From Streptomyces soli (GTDB lineage Bacteria > Actinomycetota > Actinomycetes > Streptomycetales > Streptomycetaceae): a stretch of 43,564 nucleotides of DNA. The translations under genes and the position numbers were made by a program. Under the pieces are notes generated by a model that saw only the letters and a list, made by a program, of their open reading frames with translations, did not search any database and was not told the origin of the DNA. The stretch covers positions 1 to 43,564 of the forward strand of contig NZ_RJVR01000269.1 in NCBI RefSeq assembly GCF_003999195.1, given 5' to 3'. Below, one piece after another: positions 1 through 7,486 of this stretch (its first letter is position 1; each line of letters begins with the position of its first letter).

Positions 1-1772
1 AGGTCCTTCGCGTCGGCGTCCTCCTCGGTGAGGCGGACGACCAGGTCGTCGAGGTGGGCCAGCAGTTCGTCGGGGGGCAGGTCCATGTCGGCGAGGGTGT
101 GCACGGCGGTGCGGAGCCGGCCCATGGTCGCCGCGGCGTTGATGCCGTGCCCGACCACGTCGCCGACGACCAGGGCCACCCGGGCACCGGACAGCGGGAA
201 CACGTCGAACCAGTCACCGCCGGCGCCGTGGTGGATGTCGGCCGGCAGGTAGCGCGAGGCCACCTCGACCGCGCACCCGCCCGTCACACGGTGTGGGAGC
301 AGGTTGCGCTGCAGGGCGAGGGCCGCGGTGTGTTCGCGGGTGTACCGGTTGGCGTTGTCCAGAGACAGCGCGGCCCGGGAGACGAGTTCCTCGGCCAGGA
401 GCAGGTCGTCTTCGTCGAAAGGCACCGGGTCCTCGGTGCGGACGAAGACCGCCACGCCCAGCACCGCGCCGCGCGCGTGGATCGGCACGACCATCACAGA
501 GTGCAACCCGTACTCGCGGATCTTCTCCAACCGTGCCGGGTCCCGGTCGAGCCATGTACCGGGGGAGGTGTCCAGGACCGGTTCCAGGTGGGACTTCCCG
601 GTGGACAGGACGCGGATGTAGGGCGAGGCCGGTGGAACGAAGACCGCCTCCCCCCGTGCGCACACGGCATCCGGGGCCCCGGGGCGGATCGATGCCAGGC
701 CCGCGCGGCGGCAGGCGGGGATGCGCTCGCCCATCGGCCCCAGCCGGGCCAGGGGCTCCTCGCCGAGCGGGACCGACTCCGCCAGGTCGACGGCGACGAG
801 GTCGGCGAGGAGGGGCACCGCGAAATCGGCCAGCTCCTGGCCGGTCCGCATAACGTCCAGGGTGCTGCCGATACGTGTGCTGGCCTCGCTGAGGATCGCC
901 AGGCGTTCGCGCGTCCGCTCCCTGTCCGTGACGTCCACCAACATCGCGCACACGCCGAGCGCGCGGCCCTCAGCGTCGTCGAGACGGAAGAAGGAGACCG
1001 CGAACGCGTGGTTCCGGCGCGCATTCTCTGGCAGCCATGCCGGGTACTCAACGTCGATCGCCGGGGTACCGCTCTCCAGCACCTGCCGCGTCACCGCCAC
1101 CATCGCTTCAGCCGCGAGGCCGGGCACCGCCTCCGGCAGCCGCCGCCCCAGCCGCACTTCGGGAGGAATACCGTCCCGCAGCTCTGCGATGTCGTTCACC
1201 CAGGTGCAGCGCAGCTCCTGGTCGCGGACGACGATCCCGACGATCGGCGCGCGGGGCAGAAGTGACGATGGCCTCAATCCCTTCACTGCCGACGAGGAGA
1301 CCGCGGCCATGTCGGTCGCCGAGACGAGCCAGTGGGCGCTGCCGTCCTCCCCGAACAACGGGGAGATCCGCAGGTTCACATCGAGCGTGTGGCCGTCGCG
1401 GTGGCGAACCGCCGCAAGGCCGGACCAGCCACCCCGGGCACGGCACCGCTCTGCGAAGGCGGATGCCTTCGTCCAGTCTTCGGCAGACGCCAGCATGACC
1501 CCGGCGGGTCGGCTCACTACCTCCGCGGGCGAGTAGCCGGCCAGCCGCTCGGCGGCCTGCGTCCACCCGACCACCGCCCCTTCGGCGTCGAGCAGAGCTA
1601 TCGCCGCGCCGGCCGTCCCCACCGACCCCTGCACCGTGTCGGGCACCGCGAGCTCAGGGCTGTCCACCGCGGCCATCCCGCTTGCGAGGTGTGTTCCGGA
1701 CCGCTCGGACGCATCGCTCGCGTCCGCCATGCGGTCAAGCCAATCGGCCGGCAGCGCGCGCTCAGAAAACAT
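1..1772 (-). CDS. SpoIIE/PP2C-family protein phosphatase with PAS and GAF domains (C-terminus cut by window edge)
   Basis: The frame is open from an ATG at 1772 to the left edge, about 590 residues, with no stop, so the C-terminus lies outside the window. Reading the minus strand gives a PAS-like region at about residues 45-155, a second at about 170-282, a GAF-like region at about 285-475 and the start of a SpoIIE/PP2C phosphatase domain. The phosphatase motifs GGDWFD (517-522) and GDVVGHG (536-542) carry the expected metal-binding Asp residues. Such proteins dephosphorylate anti-sigma-factor antagonists in partner-switching cascades, and the PAS/GAF part senses a small ligand or redox state. 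An in-frame ATG at 1787 is an alternative start; neither has a strong ribosome binding site. I infer a soluble signalling protein; its anti-sigma partner is not in the window. Confidence 0.9.
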   Translation of the reverse strand, partial: MFSERALPADWLDRMADASDASERSGTHLASGMAAVDSPELAVPDTVQGSVGTAGAAIALLDAEGAVVGWTQAAERLAGYSPAEVVSRPAGVMLASAEDWTKASAFAERCRARGGWSGLAAVRHRDGHTLDVNLRISPLFGEDGSAHWLVSATDMAAVSSSAVKGLRPSSLLPRAPIVGIVVRDQELRCTWVNDIAELRDGIPPEVRLGRRLPEAVPGLAAEAMVAVTRQVLESGTPAIDVEYPAWLPENARRNHAFAVSFFRLDDAEGRALGVCAMLVDVTDRERTRERLAILSEASTRIGSTLDVMRTGQELADFAVPLLADLVAVDLAESVPLGEEPLARLGPMGERIPACRRAGLASIRPGAPDAVCARGEAVFVPPASPYIRVLSTGKSHLEPVLDTSPGTWLDRDPARLEKIREYGLHSVMVVPIHARGAVLGVAVFVRTEDPVPFDEDDLLLAEELVSRAALSLDNANRYTREHTAALALQRNLLPHRVTGGCAVEVASRYLPADIHHGAGGDWFDVFPLSGARVALVVGDVVGHGINAAATMGRLRTAVHTLADMDLPPDELLAHLDDLVVRLTEEDADAKD

Positions 1773-2193
1773 CGTTCGAAAATACATCGTTTATGGACAT
1801 ATGCCGTGTGGCGCAGATCACACACCGATCCGGACGATTCGGCCTCCCTCGCTGTCATCGTGAATCTGGGCTCCGGCTATTGGCCCAGCCCGCCCGTGCT
1901 GCGGAGCGAGCGTGCTCGAAGAGGGAGGGCCGCGCGGTGGGACCCGCGTCGATCCCGTGAGGGAGCGAGTTGGCCGGTCTGTTCTGGCATGGCCCCGCTG
2001 TCGTCGGCGCACTCGCGCTGTTCGTTCCGGACTCGCAGATTCCTTATCAGCGCTCCCGCGACCGTACGTAGTCGGGTTATCCCCCCTGACGATCAAGGGG
2101 GCTGCCGGATGGGCCCGGGCGCTCGGGGCCGGAAGGCTGAGACAGGTCGGCAGCGCAATCGGCTGCGCCGCCCATCGAGCCAGGGGGATCCAC
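1773..2193. other. Divergent intergenic region between phosphatase and esterase genes
   Basis: About 420 bases lie between two divergent genes with no convincing reading frame. The part next to the phosphatase gene (about 1765-1805) is noticeably AT-richer than its surroundings and probably holds that gene's promoter. A short inverted repeat at 2082-2087/2096-2101 (CCCCCT, 8-nt loop, AGGGGG) lies about 90 bases upstream of the esterase start; it could be an operator or leader hairpin. I see no further structure that I can name. Confidence 0.5.
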
Positions 2194-3447
2194 ATGCTCA
2201 CACGCCGCGCCGCCGTGCAGACCGCCGTCGCCGCGCTCGCCCTGTCCGCCGTGCCCGTGGGCGCGGCGTCGGCCGCCGAACGGCGCCGCGAGAACGGTCC
2301 CGTACGGCTGAGGCTGCCCGCGCCGACCGGGCCGTACGCTGTCGGTACGGTGTCGTGGCGGCTGGTCGACGACTCGCGGCCGGACCCGTGGGTCGACACG
2401 CAGCCGTACCGCGAGCTGATGGTCAGCGTCCGCTACCCGGCCGCCCGGGACGCCGAGGCTTACCCCAGGGCGCCGCAGATGCTGCCGGGCGAGGCAGCGG
2501 GATTCGACGCCCTGAACAACCTCACCGACGTGCCGAGCGGCAAGGTCGACTGGGCGGCCACCCGCACCCACGCCCACGAAGGCGCTCCCGTGGACCGCAG
2601 CGGCGGCCCGTGCCCCGTCGTGCTGTATTCGCCCGGCGCGGGCGACCCGCGCTCCCTGGGCAGCACGCTCGCCGACGACCTGGCCTCCCGGGGCTACGTG
2701 GTGGTGATGGTCGACCACACCTACGACGCCACGGCAGTTCAGTTCCCCGGCGGCCGGGTGGAAACCACGTGCCTGGTGGAGGAGTTCGGGAAGGCCTACC
2801 CGGACGAAGCCAAGATCAGCGCTCTCCTGAAGAAGACGGTCGACGTACGGGTGGCCGACACCCGCTTCGTCCTGGACGAGCTGTCCCGCGAGGCCCTGGC
2901 GCCGCACGGCCTGCGCGACGCGATGGACCTCGACCGGATCGGGATGTTCGGGCAGTCGGGCGGCGGCTTCACCGCGTTGCAGGCGATGCACGACGACCCC
3001 CGGATCAACGCCGGCGCCGACTTCGACGGCCTGCTCGGATACGTCCAGAACGACTCCGACGCCGCCAACCCCGCCTCCGTCGCGACCGACGGCCTGGACC
3101 GGCCCTTCCTGCTCATCGGCAGCGACGGCAACGACCTCTCCACGGTGCCGTCCTGGGCCCTCCTGTCGAGGAACAGCACCGGCTGGCACTGCGGCCTGAG
3201 CCTGCGGGGCGCGGCGCACGCGACGTACACCGACGCCGAGGTGATGATCCCCCAGATCGCCCGGCAACTGAGCCTGCCGCGCGAGACCGTCGTCAAGAAC
3301 ATCGGCACCATCACACCCGCCCGCGCGCTGGCCGCCGACCGCGCCTACCTCGCCGCCTTCTTCGACCGCTGGCTGCGTAGCCGCGACGACCACGGCCTGC
3401 TCGACGGACCGTCCGCCCGTTACCCCGAGGTGCGTTTCTTCTCGTAA
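2194..3447 (+). CDS. Secreted alpha/beta-hydrolase, PAF-acetylhydrolase-like esterase
   Basis: A 417-residue protein. The ATG at 2194 follows a GGGGG ribosome binding site and opens a twin-arginine-like signal peptide (TRRAAVQ, then a hydrophobic stretch ending in an ASAAE cleavage region near residue 28). The open frame reaches further upstream, but the signal peptide fixes this start. The hydrolase core shows the nucleophile elbow GQSGGG (Ser255), acidic candidates in AGADFDG (Asp276 or Asp278) and a candidate catalytic His342 in GAAHATY. The order Ser-Asp-His and the region around the elbow fit the platelet-activating-factor acetylhydrolase/dienelactone-hydrolase-like esterases common in Streptomyces secretomes. 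Substrate unknown; lipid or polyester esters are typical for the family. Monocistronic by position. Confidence 0.85.
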   Translation: MLTRRAAVQTAVAALALSAVPVGAASAAERRRENGPVRLRLPAPTGPYAVGTVSWRLVDDSRPDPWVDTQPYRELMVSVRYPAARDAEAYPRAPQMLPGEAAGFDALNNLTDVPSGKVDWAATRTHAHEGAPVDRSGGPCPVVLYSPGAGDPRSLGSTLADDLASRGYVVVMVDHTYDATAVQFPGGRVETTCLVEEFGKAYPDEAKISALLKKTVDVRVADTRFVLDELSREALAPHGLRDAMDLDRIGMFGQSGGGFTALQAMHDDPRINAGADFDGLLGYVQNDSDAANPASVATDGLDRPFLLIGSDGNDLSTVPSWALLSRNSTGWHCGLSLRGAAHATYTDAEVMIPQIARQLSLPRETVVKNIGTITPARALAADRAYLAAFFDRWLRSRDDHGLLDGPSARYPEVRFFS

Positions 3448-3454
3448 TCCCCGA

Positions 3455-3499
3455 TCAGGGCCGGAGCACGACCTTGCCCAGGTTGGCGCGGTAATTCGC
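3455..3499 (-). pseudogene. C-terminal remnant resembling a quinone/zinc-type oxidoreductase
   Basis: The minus strand encodes NYRANLGKVVLRP followed by a stop. This resembles the last strand of medium-chain NADP-dependent alcohol or quinone oxidoreductases, which commonly end in a GKVVL motif. No upstream part of such a gene is present, so it would be a deletion scar next to the esterase gene. The short length makes this tentative. Confidence 0.35.
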
Positions 3500-3505
3500 A
3501 CCCCC

Positions 3506-3607
3506 GACCCAACGACCGCCGTAAGAACGCTCACGGCACCGCTGTCCGCCGCCGAGAGGGCTCAGCTCACCGCTCTGCTCACCCGGATCATCGAAGCGGA
3601 TGCTTGA
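3506..3607 (+). pseudogene. C-terminal remnant resembling a MarR-family regulator
   Basis: The plus-strand frame reads RTLTAPLSAAERAQLTALL and ends with TGA at 3605-3607. The pattern L-T-A-P-L-S-x-A-E-R-x-Q-L is typical of the last helix of MarR-family regulators. The DNA-binding part is absent, and the frame overlaps the 3' end of the opposing acetyltransferase gene. With the oxidoreductase tail beside it, this suggests that a regulator/oxidoreductase pair was lost by deletion here. Confidence 0.4.
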
Positions 3608-4010
3608 GATACGTGGCTGTCTCCTCGAACCCGAGTCGCAGGTAGTAGTCGCGGGCCCGGCGCGTCGGCACGGTGACCTCCACCGCGCCTTTCGCGCGGG
3701 CCCGTTCGAGGACGGCCGCCACAAGCCGCTCGCCGATGCCCCGGCCGCGCAGCTCCGGGTCGACCATCAGCTCCTGCAGTTCGCAGACGTAACCGTTCGC
3801 GTACAGCACCAGCAGGTCGCAGACCAGCGCATACCCGACCACCCGCCCCTCCGCCGTCTCCGCGACCAGCAGACCGTCCCCGAGCAGCGGGAAGTGCCGG
3901 TCGAAGGCCTCCCGGTCGGGCCGATAGCTTGTCACGAAGTCGCCGAGCAGCCCGAAGACCGCCTCGGCGTCGCCCTCCTTCGCCGCGCGGACCGTGACGT
4001 CGTCACTCAC
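3588..4010 (-). CDS. GNAT-family N-acetyltransferase
   Basis: A 140-residue protein. I place the start at GTG 4010 because it overlaps the stop of the upstream LysR gene in a GTGA arrangement (bases 4007-4010), a classic translational-coupling signal. The open frame extends 17 codons further upstream but would then lie inside the LysR gene. The acetyl-CoA-binding motif A is visible as VDPELRGRGIGERLV in the second half, preceded by the strand with VGYALVCDLL and followed by a YYLRLGF motif near the C-terminus, all standard for GNAT enzymes. The acceptor (amine, amino acid or antibiotic) cannot be told. Its coupling to a LysR regulator and the opposing EamA exporter suggests a role in modifying or exporting one small metabolite. 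Confidence 0.85.
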   Translation of the reverse strand: MSDDVTVRAAKEGDAEAVFGLLGDFVTSYRPDREAFDRHFPLLGDGLLVAETAEGRVVGYALVCDLLVLYANGYVCELQELMVDPELRGRGIGERLVAAVLERARAKGAVEVTVPTRRARDYYLRLGFEETATYLKHPLR

Positions 4011-4876
4011 GCCTGGACCTCCTCCGTGGCCTCGACAAGAGCTGGCACCGTCGGCAGCCACGGCCGCGACGCCGGCCCGGTGAGCACCAGCCGCCGGTGG
4101 ATACGCCGCCGCAGCGGTACGAGAATGAGATCCCCCGACAGCATGGGCCGGGCCAGCCCCGGCACGACGGAGACGCCGATGCCGGCGCGCACCATGCTGA
4201 TGAGGGTGCCGAGTTCGCGGATGCGGTGCACCGGCGCGAAGCGGGCGCCCGCGCTGCGGAAGATCTCGCGGATCCGGCGCTCGCAGCCGCCCAGGGACAG
4301 CAGGAACGGGTCGTCCTCCAGATCGCGTACGTCGACCTCGGCCTCCCCGGCGAGGGGATGGTCCCGGCGCAGGACGGCGTGGAAGGCGTCGTGCGCCAGT
4401 AGCCGCGAGCCGGGCAGCGCGGGCTCAGGGTCGACCACGACGGCGGCGTCGGCCGTGCCGGACTCCAGCCAGGCGGCGATCTCGTCGTCCTCGCCCTCGA
4501 AGATCCGTACGCGGATTCGGGGATGGGCCGCCGCCCAGCGCGTGAGCAGGTCCGGCAGCAGCCCCTGGCAGACGGTCTGGGGCGCGGCGAGCCGCACCGT
4601 CCCGGTGGGGGCGCGGCCCAGCCGGGACGCGATGGCGGTGACGGCCTCGGCGGAGACGACGGCCGCGCGGGCGTGCGGCAGGATCTGGTCGCCCAGCGCG
4701 GTGGGGCGGACCGGGGCGTCGCGGTGGACGACCGGCGCGCCCAGCGCGCGCTCCAGGGCGGCGACGGCGTGCGAGACGGCCGACTGGCTGACGGCCAGCT
4801 CCTGCGCCGCCGTACTGAAGCCGCCGGTGTCGGCGACGGCGAGCAGGGCGCGCAGCTGGGCGAGGTTGACGGTCAT
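4007..4876 (-). CDS. LysR-family transcriptional regulator
   Basis: A 289-residue protein starting at ATG 4876 (a TTG two codons upstream is possible but has no support). Residues 1-60 form the winged helix-turn-helix (LAQLRALLAV... AAQELAVSQSAVSHAVAALE), followed by a substrate-binding domain of two Rossmann-like lobes typical of LysR regulators. It is translated just before the GNAT gene with a 4-bp overlap and faces the EamA transporter gene across 41 bases. LysR proteins usually control the divergent gene, so the EamA exporter is the most likely target. A palindrome with T-N11-A geometry overlaps the start codon and is a likely autoregulatory site. Confidence 0.92.
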   Translation of the reverse strand: MTVNLAQLRALLAVADTGGFSTAAQELAVSQSAVSHAVAALERALGAPVVHRDAPVRPTALGDQILPHARAAVVSAEAVTAIASRLGRAPTGTVRLAAPQTVCQGLLPDLLTRWAAAHPRIRVRIFEGEDDEIAAWLESGTADAAVVVDPEPALPGSRLLAHDAFHAVLRRDHPLAGEAEVDVRDLEDDPFLLSLGGCERRIREIFRSAGARFAPVHRIRELGTLISMVRAGIGVSVVPGLARPMLSGDLILVPLRRRIHRRLVLTGPASRPWLPTVPALVEATEEVQA

Positions 4877-4889
4877 GAGCAAGTCTCAT
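4875..4889. promoter_or_regulatory. Candidate LysR operator (T-N11-A palindrome)
   Basis: The sequence ATGAGCAAGTCTCAT is an inverted repeat (ATGAG, 5-nt centre, CTCAT) that meets the T-N11-A rule for LysR-type binding sites. It overlaps the lysR start codon and lies about 30 bases upstream of the divergent EamA start, where a LysR regulator would be expected to bind. Not proven by sequence alone. Confidence 0.5.
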
Positions 4890-4917
4890 CTCGCGGAGGG
4901 CCGGACTTGTTGGACTC

Positions 4918-5916
4918 ATGCCTATCGCTGCCGACACGGTGATGTCCATGGGGACCTTGAAAACCTGGCTGCCGGGCTTCGCCGTGCTCTCCGCGATCTG
5001 GGGATCGAGCTTCGCGCTGATCACGGTCGCCGTCGACGCGGGCGTGCCACCGGCCTGGGTCGCCCTGTGGCGCTGCGCGCTCGGCGCGGCGGCCCTGTGG
5101 GCGATCCTGGCGGTACGCCGTGAGCGCCTGCCCCGCGACCTGCGGGCCTGGGGCCACGCGGCGGTCGTCGCGGTGCTGCTCAACGCGGCGCCGTTCGTGC
5201 TCTTCGCCTTCGGCGAGACGCGGATCAGCTCCGTGCGGGCCGGGGTGTGGAACGCGACGACCCCGCTGTTCACGATGTTGAGCGCCGTCGTCATGCTCCG
5301 GGCCGAGCGGCTCGGTCCGCGCCAACTCGGCGGACTGGCACTGGGCTTCGTGGGCGTCCTGGTGGTCCTCGGCGTGTGGCGCGACCCCGGCTCGGCGCAA
5401 CTCATCGGCAGCCTCGCCTGCCTGGCCGCGGCCCTCTGCTACGGCGTCGGCTTCGCCTACACCCGGCGCCACCTCACCGCGCTGCCGCACTCGGTGACCG
5501 CCCTGGCCACCCTCCAGGTCACCTGCGGCACCGTCGAACTCGCCCTCGTCGTCCCGGCGTTGTGCGGTCCGCCCCGCTGGCCGGGCGCGGGCGCGGCTGC
5601 CGCGCTGCTTGCCCTCGGGGCGGTGGGCACCGGCGTGGCGTACATCCTCAACCTGCACCTCGTCCGCACCGCCGGCCCGACCGCCGCCTCGACGGTCACC
5701 TATGCGATCCCGCTGTGGTCCACCAGCCTGGGCGCTCTGCTGCTCGCGGAGCCGGTCGGCGCGCACACCGTCATCGGCGCTCTGCTGGTCGTCACGGCCG
5801 TGGCACTCGTACGCGCGCCAGCTGCCGCGACTGCGCCACCAGCCGGCCCGTCGAGTCCCACACCTCGGCGTCCTCTTCCATGTAGCCGTCGGCGAAGTTC
5901 CGGGTCGCGTGGCTGA
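4918..5916 (+). CDS. EamA/DMT-family transporter
   Basis: A drug/metabolite-transporter-type exporter of 332 residues. The first 300 residues contain about ten hydrophobic segments in two EamA repeats, beginning with the typical LSAIWGSSFALI motif. Two starts are possible, ATG 4918 and ATG 4942 or 4948; none has a strong ribosome binding site. The last about 30 residues, after VALVRAP, are proline/arginine-rich and are read antisense to the 3' end of the thioesterase gene (125-base convergent overlap), so the natural stop may have been lost. Divergent from the LysR gene, which probably regulates it. Substrates of the family include amino acids and metabolites; none can be assigned here. Confidence 0.88.
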   Translation: MPIAADTVMSMGTLKTWLPGFAVLSAIWGSSFALITVAVDAGVPPAWVALWRCALGAAALWAILAVRRERLPRDLRAWGHAAVVAVLLNAAPFVLFAFGETRISSVRAGVWNATTPLFTMLSAVVMLRAERLGPRQLGGLALGFVGVLVVLGVWRDPGSAQLIGSLACLAAALCYGVGFAYTRRHLTALPHSVTALATLQVTCGTVELALVVPALCGPPRWPGAGAAAALLALGAVGTGVAYILNLHLVRTAGPTAASTVTYAIPLWSTSLGALLLAEPVGAHTVIGALLVVTAVALVRAPAAATAPPAGPSSPTPRRPLPCSRRRSSGSRG

Positions 5917-6778
5917 TCCGCAGCCAGCCAGGGGCGGGCTTGGCCCGGACGTGCGCGGTGAGTTCGAGGGTGGGCGCCCAGCCGTTGATGCCGAGGTCGA
6001 AGGTGACCGGGGGGAGGGTGTCGACGGCGAGGAGCAGCATCAGGGGGTCGGGTTCGCGGCCGTCGGGGAGGCGTAGCCAGCCCTGGATCCGCCCGCGGCC
6101 GGTGGGGGCGCCGACGGCCCAGCCGACGGTGTCGGGATCGAGCCGCAGCTCGATGCTGTCGAGCAGAGGGGCGTCCTTGAGGAATTCCGGCGGGGCCAGT
6201 TCCGTGCCCACGCAACTCTCCGGCGGCGGCATGTCCGGGGGAGTGGCCGAGGTGCGGACGTCGCCGTCGGCGTGGCCTTCCAGGTCGCCGTACGTGGCGA
6301 TGGCCCGCAGCCGCTCCTCGCCGTCCTGTACGACCGACGCCGTGCCGGTGGAGACGGTACGCCCGCGCCGCAGCGTCTCGGTCCGTACGGTGACCGGGCC
6401 CGGCCGGGAGGTGGACAGGTAGTAGGCGCTGATCGAGAACGGGTCGCGGTGCCCTCCCCCTGGCTTCGTCGGTGGGGGTGCTCCCCCTGGCTTCGTCGGT
6501 GGGGGTGCTCCCCCTGGCTTCGCCGGGGGCACCCCCACCGGCGAAGCCAGGGGGAGGACCCGTCCCCTGACTTCGTCCAGGGGACCCCCAAATCTCGCTT
6601 CGCTCGCCCCGCCGCCCAGCTCGGCGGCGAGCGCCCGCCCGGCGAGGGCCAGCAGGAGGCCGCCGTTGATGCCCATGCCGATGCGCCAGCTCTCGTACAG
6701 CTCGGCGTCGTGGAAGCCGGGGGCGTCGGGGCGCGGTGTGACGGCGGTGTCGCGGTCGAATCCGTATATCTGGCTCAT
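5792..6778 (-). CDS. Double-hotdog acyl-CoA thioesterase-like protein with repeat-derived insert
   Basis: A 328-residue protein from ATG 6778, two bases after the tetR stop, so it is the second gene of a tetR operon. The N-terminal part (GINGGLLLALAGRALAAEL, residues 36-54) and SISAYYLSTSRPGPVTVRTE (from about 114) match TesB-like thioesterases of the double-hotdog fold; the second hotdog runs from about 200 to the end. Between residues 55 and 109 lies a Pro/Gly-rich stretch with a 9-residue unit APPPTKPGG repeated. It is encoded by a GC-rich repeat array and not expected in the family, where the helix is normally followed almost directly by an HPDPF-like motif (HRDPF here, 110-114). The insert keeps the frame. 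Function: probable hydrolysis or sequestration of an acyl-CoA whose level is sensed by the TetR protein; inferred from context. Confidence 0.85.
   Translation of the reverse strand: MSQIYGFDRDTAVTPRPDAPGFHDAELYESWRIGMGINGGLLLALAGRALAAELGGGASEARFGGPLDEVRGRVLPLASPVGVPPAKPGGAPPPTKPGGAPPPTKPGGGHRDPFSISAYYLSTSRPGPVTVRTETLRRGRTVSTGTASVVQDGEERLRAIATYGDLEGHADGDVRTSATPPDMPPPESCVGTELAPPEFLKDAPLLDSIELRLDPDTVGWAVGAPTGRGRIQGWLRLPDGREPDPLMLLLAVDTLPPVTFDLGINGWAPTLELTAHVRAKPAPGWLRISHATRNFADGYMEEDAEVWDSTGRLVAQSRQLARVRVPRP
6451..6600. repeat. GC-rich hairpin repeat array A (27-bp units, inside the thioesterase gene)
   Basis: Two exact direct copies of a 27-bp unit (6454-6480, 6481-6507; core CCCCCTGGCTTCGTCGG), a shortened third copy from 6508, then an inverted 27-bp copy at 6530-6556 with one base change. 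A further imperfect hairpin (CCCCTGACTTCGTCCAGGGG) follows at 6563-6582. The unit length is a multiple of three, so translation of the host gene is not interrupted. Related hairpins lie at 15931-16039 and 17491-17580. Confidence 0.85.
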
Positions 6779-6780
6779 CG

Positions 6781-7383
6781 TCAATGTCCTTCTGGAGATA
6801 CGTCGTTCAGGCCGAAGGCGCACAGCAGTGCCTCCAGCGCGTGGTCCACGTCCGCTGCCCCCGTTGCCAGCGGCAGGGAGCCCCACATCCACAGCTGCGC
6901 CAGCCCGTGCAGTCCCGACCACAGGGCGCCGGTCAGCAGTCGTGCGTCGTCGGCCGGGCGCCAGCCCGCCTTCTGGGCGGCGTCCACCAGCGTGATCAGG
7001 TCCTCGAAGCACGTCAGGCTGACCTTGCTCAGCTCCCGGTCATGGGGGTCGAGCAGGTCGTGCCGGAACATCAGCGTGAACATCGCCGGGTGCGCGAGTG
7101 CGTAGGAGACGTATCCCCGCGCCCTGGTGCGCAGCCGCTCGACCGCCCCGACCCCGCCCGGACACCCGGCCACGGCGTCGTCCGCGCGGCGCCGCATCTC
7201 CCGGAAGCCGATCGTCGCCACGGCGGACAGCAGTGCCGCCCGGTGCGGGAAGTGCTTCAGGGGTGCGCCGTGCGACACGTCCGCGCGGCGCGCGATAGCC
7301 CGCAGGGTCAAGCCCTCGACGCCTTCCTCGGCGAGCACGGCGAGTGCGGCGTCGAGGAGGCGACTGCGTGGGTCGGTGGTCAT
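6781..7383 (-). CDS. TetR-family transcriptional regulator
   Basis: A 200-residue protein from ATG 7383. Residues about 8-55 form the helix-turn-helix (LLDAALAVLAEEGVEGLTLR, then ADVSHGAPLKHFPHRAALL), and the rest is a helical ligand-binding domain. It starts directly beside two 17-bp palindromes (7384-7400 and 7406-7422), an arrangement expected for a self-repressing TetR protein. The thioesterase gene follows two bases downstream, so repressor and enzyme are co-transcribed. The ligand is plausibly an acyl-CoA or lipophilic acid, by inference from the enzyme. Confidence 0.93.
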   Translation of the reverse strand: MTTDPRSRLLDAALAVLAEEGVEGLTLRAIARRADVSHGAPLKHFPHRAALLSAVATIGFREMRRRADDAVAGCPGGVGAVERLRTRARGYVSYALAHPAMFTLMFRHDLLDPHDRELSKVSLTCFEDLITLVDAAQKAGWRPADDARLLTGALWSGLHGLAQLWMWGSLPLATGAADVDHALEALLCAFGLNDVSPEGH

Positions 7384-7422
7384 GGTAGACAGTGTCTACC
7401 GACGAGGTGGACACTGTCTACC
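7384..7422. promoter_or_regulatory. Tandem TetR operators
   Basis: Site 1 (7384-7400, GGTAGACAGTGTCTACC) is a perfect 17-bp palindrome around a central base. Site 2 (7406-7422, GGTGGACACTGTCTACC) has one mismatch. Their centres are 22 bp apart, about two helical turns, and they abut the tetR start codon. This is strong evidence for cooperative autorepression by the adjacent TetR protein. Confidence 0.8.
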
Positions 7423-7447
7423 CCGTTATCTCCCGACGGTCCGGAAG

Positions 7448-7486
7448 GACCGGTCGGCGCAGGGGGCGCTACCCCGCCGACCGGTC
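7448..7486 (-). terminator. Terminator at the end of the formate dehydrogenase operon
   Basis: Perfect 12-bp arms GACCGGTCGGCG (7448-7459) and CGCCGACCGGTC (7475-7486) with a 15-nt loop. The upstream arm on the minus strand lies inside the last codons of fdhD, and the fdhD stop lies in the loop. It separates fdhD from the tetR promoter. It lacks a clear U-tract, as is usual in Streptomyces. Confidence 0.65.

Noticed and set aside
2060..2193. CTGAGA-containing leader before the esterase gene, considered as a TPP riboswitch
   Set aside because: Only the short CTGAGA string fits; the second conserved helix and the typical CCTGATCTGG-like block are absent, and the downstream gene has nothing to do with thiamine.
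6451..6600. Array A as a CRISPR
   Set aside because: Units are directly adjacent without unique spacers, one copy is inverted, and no cas genes are present.
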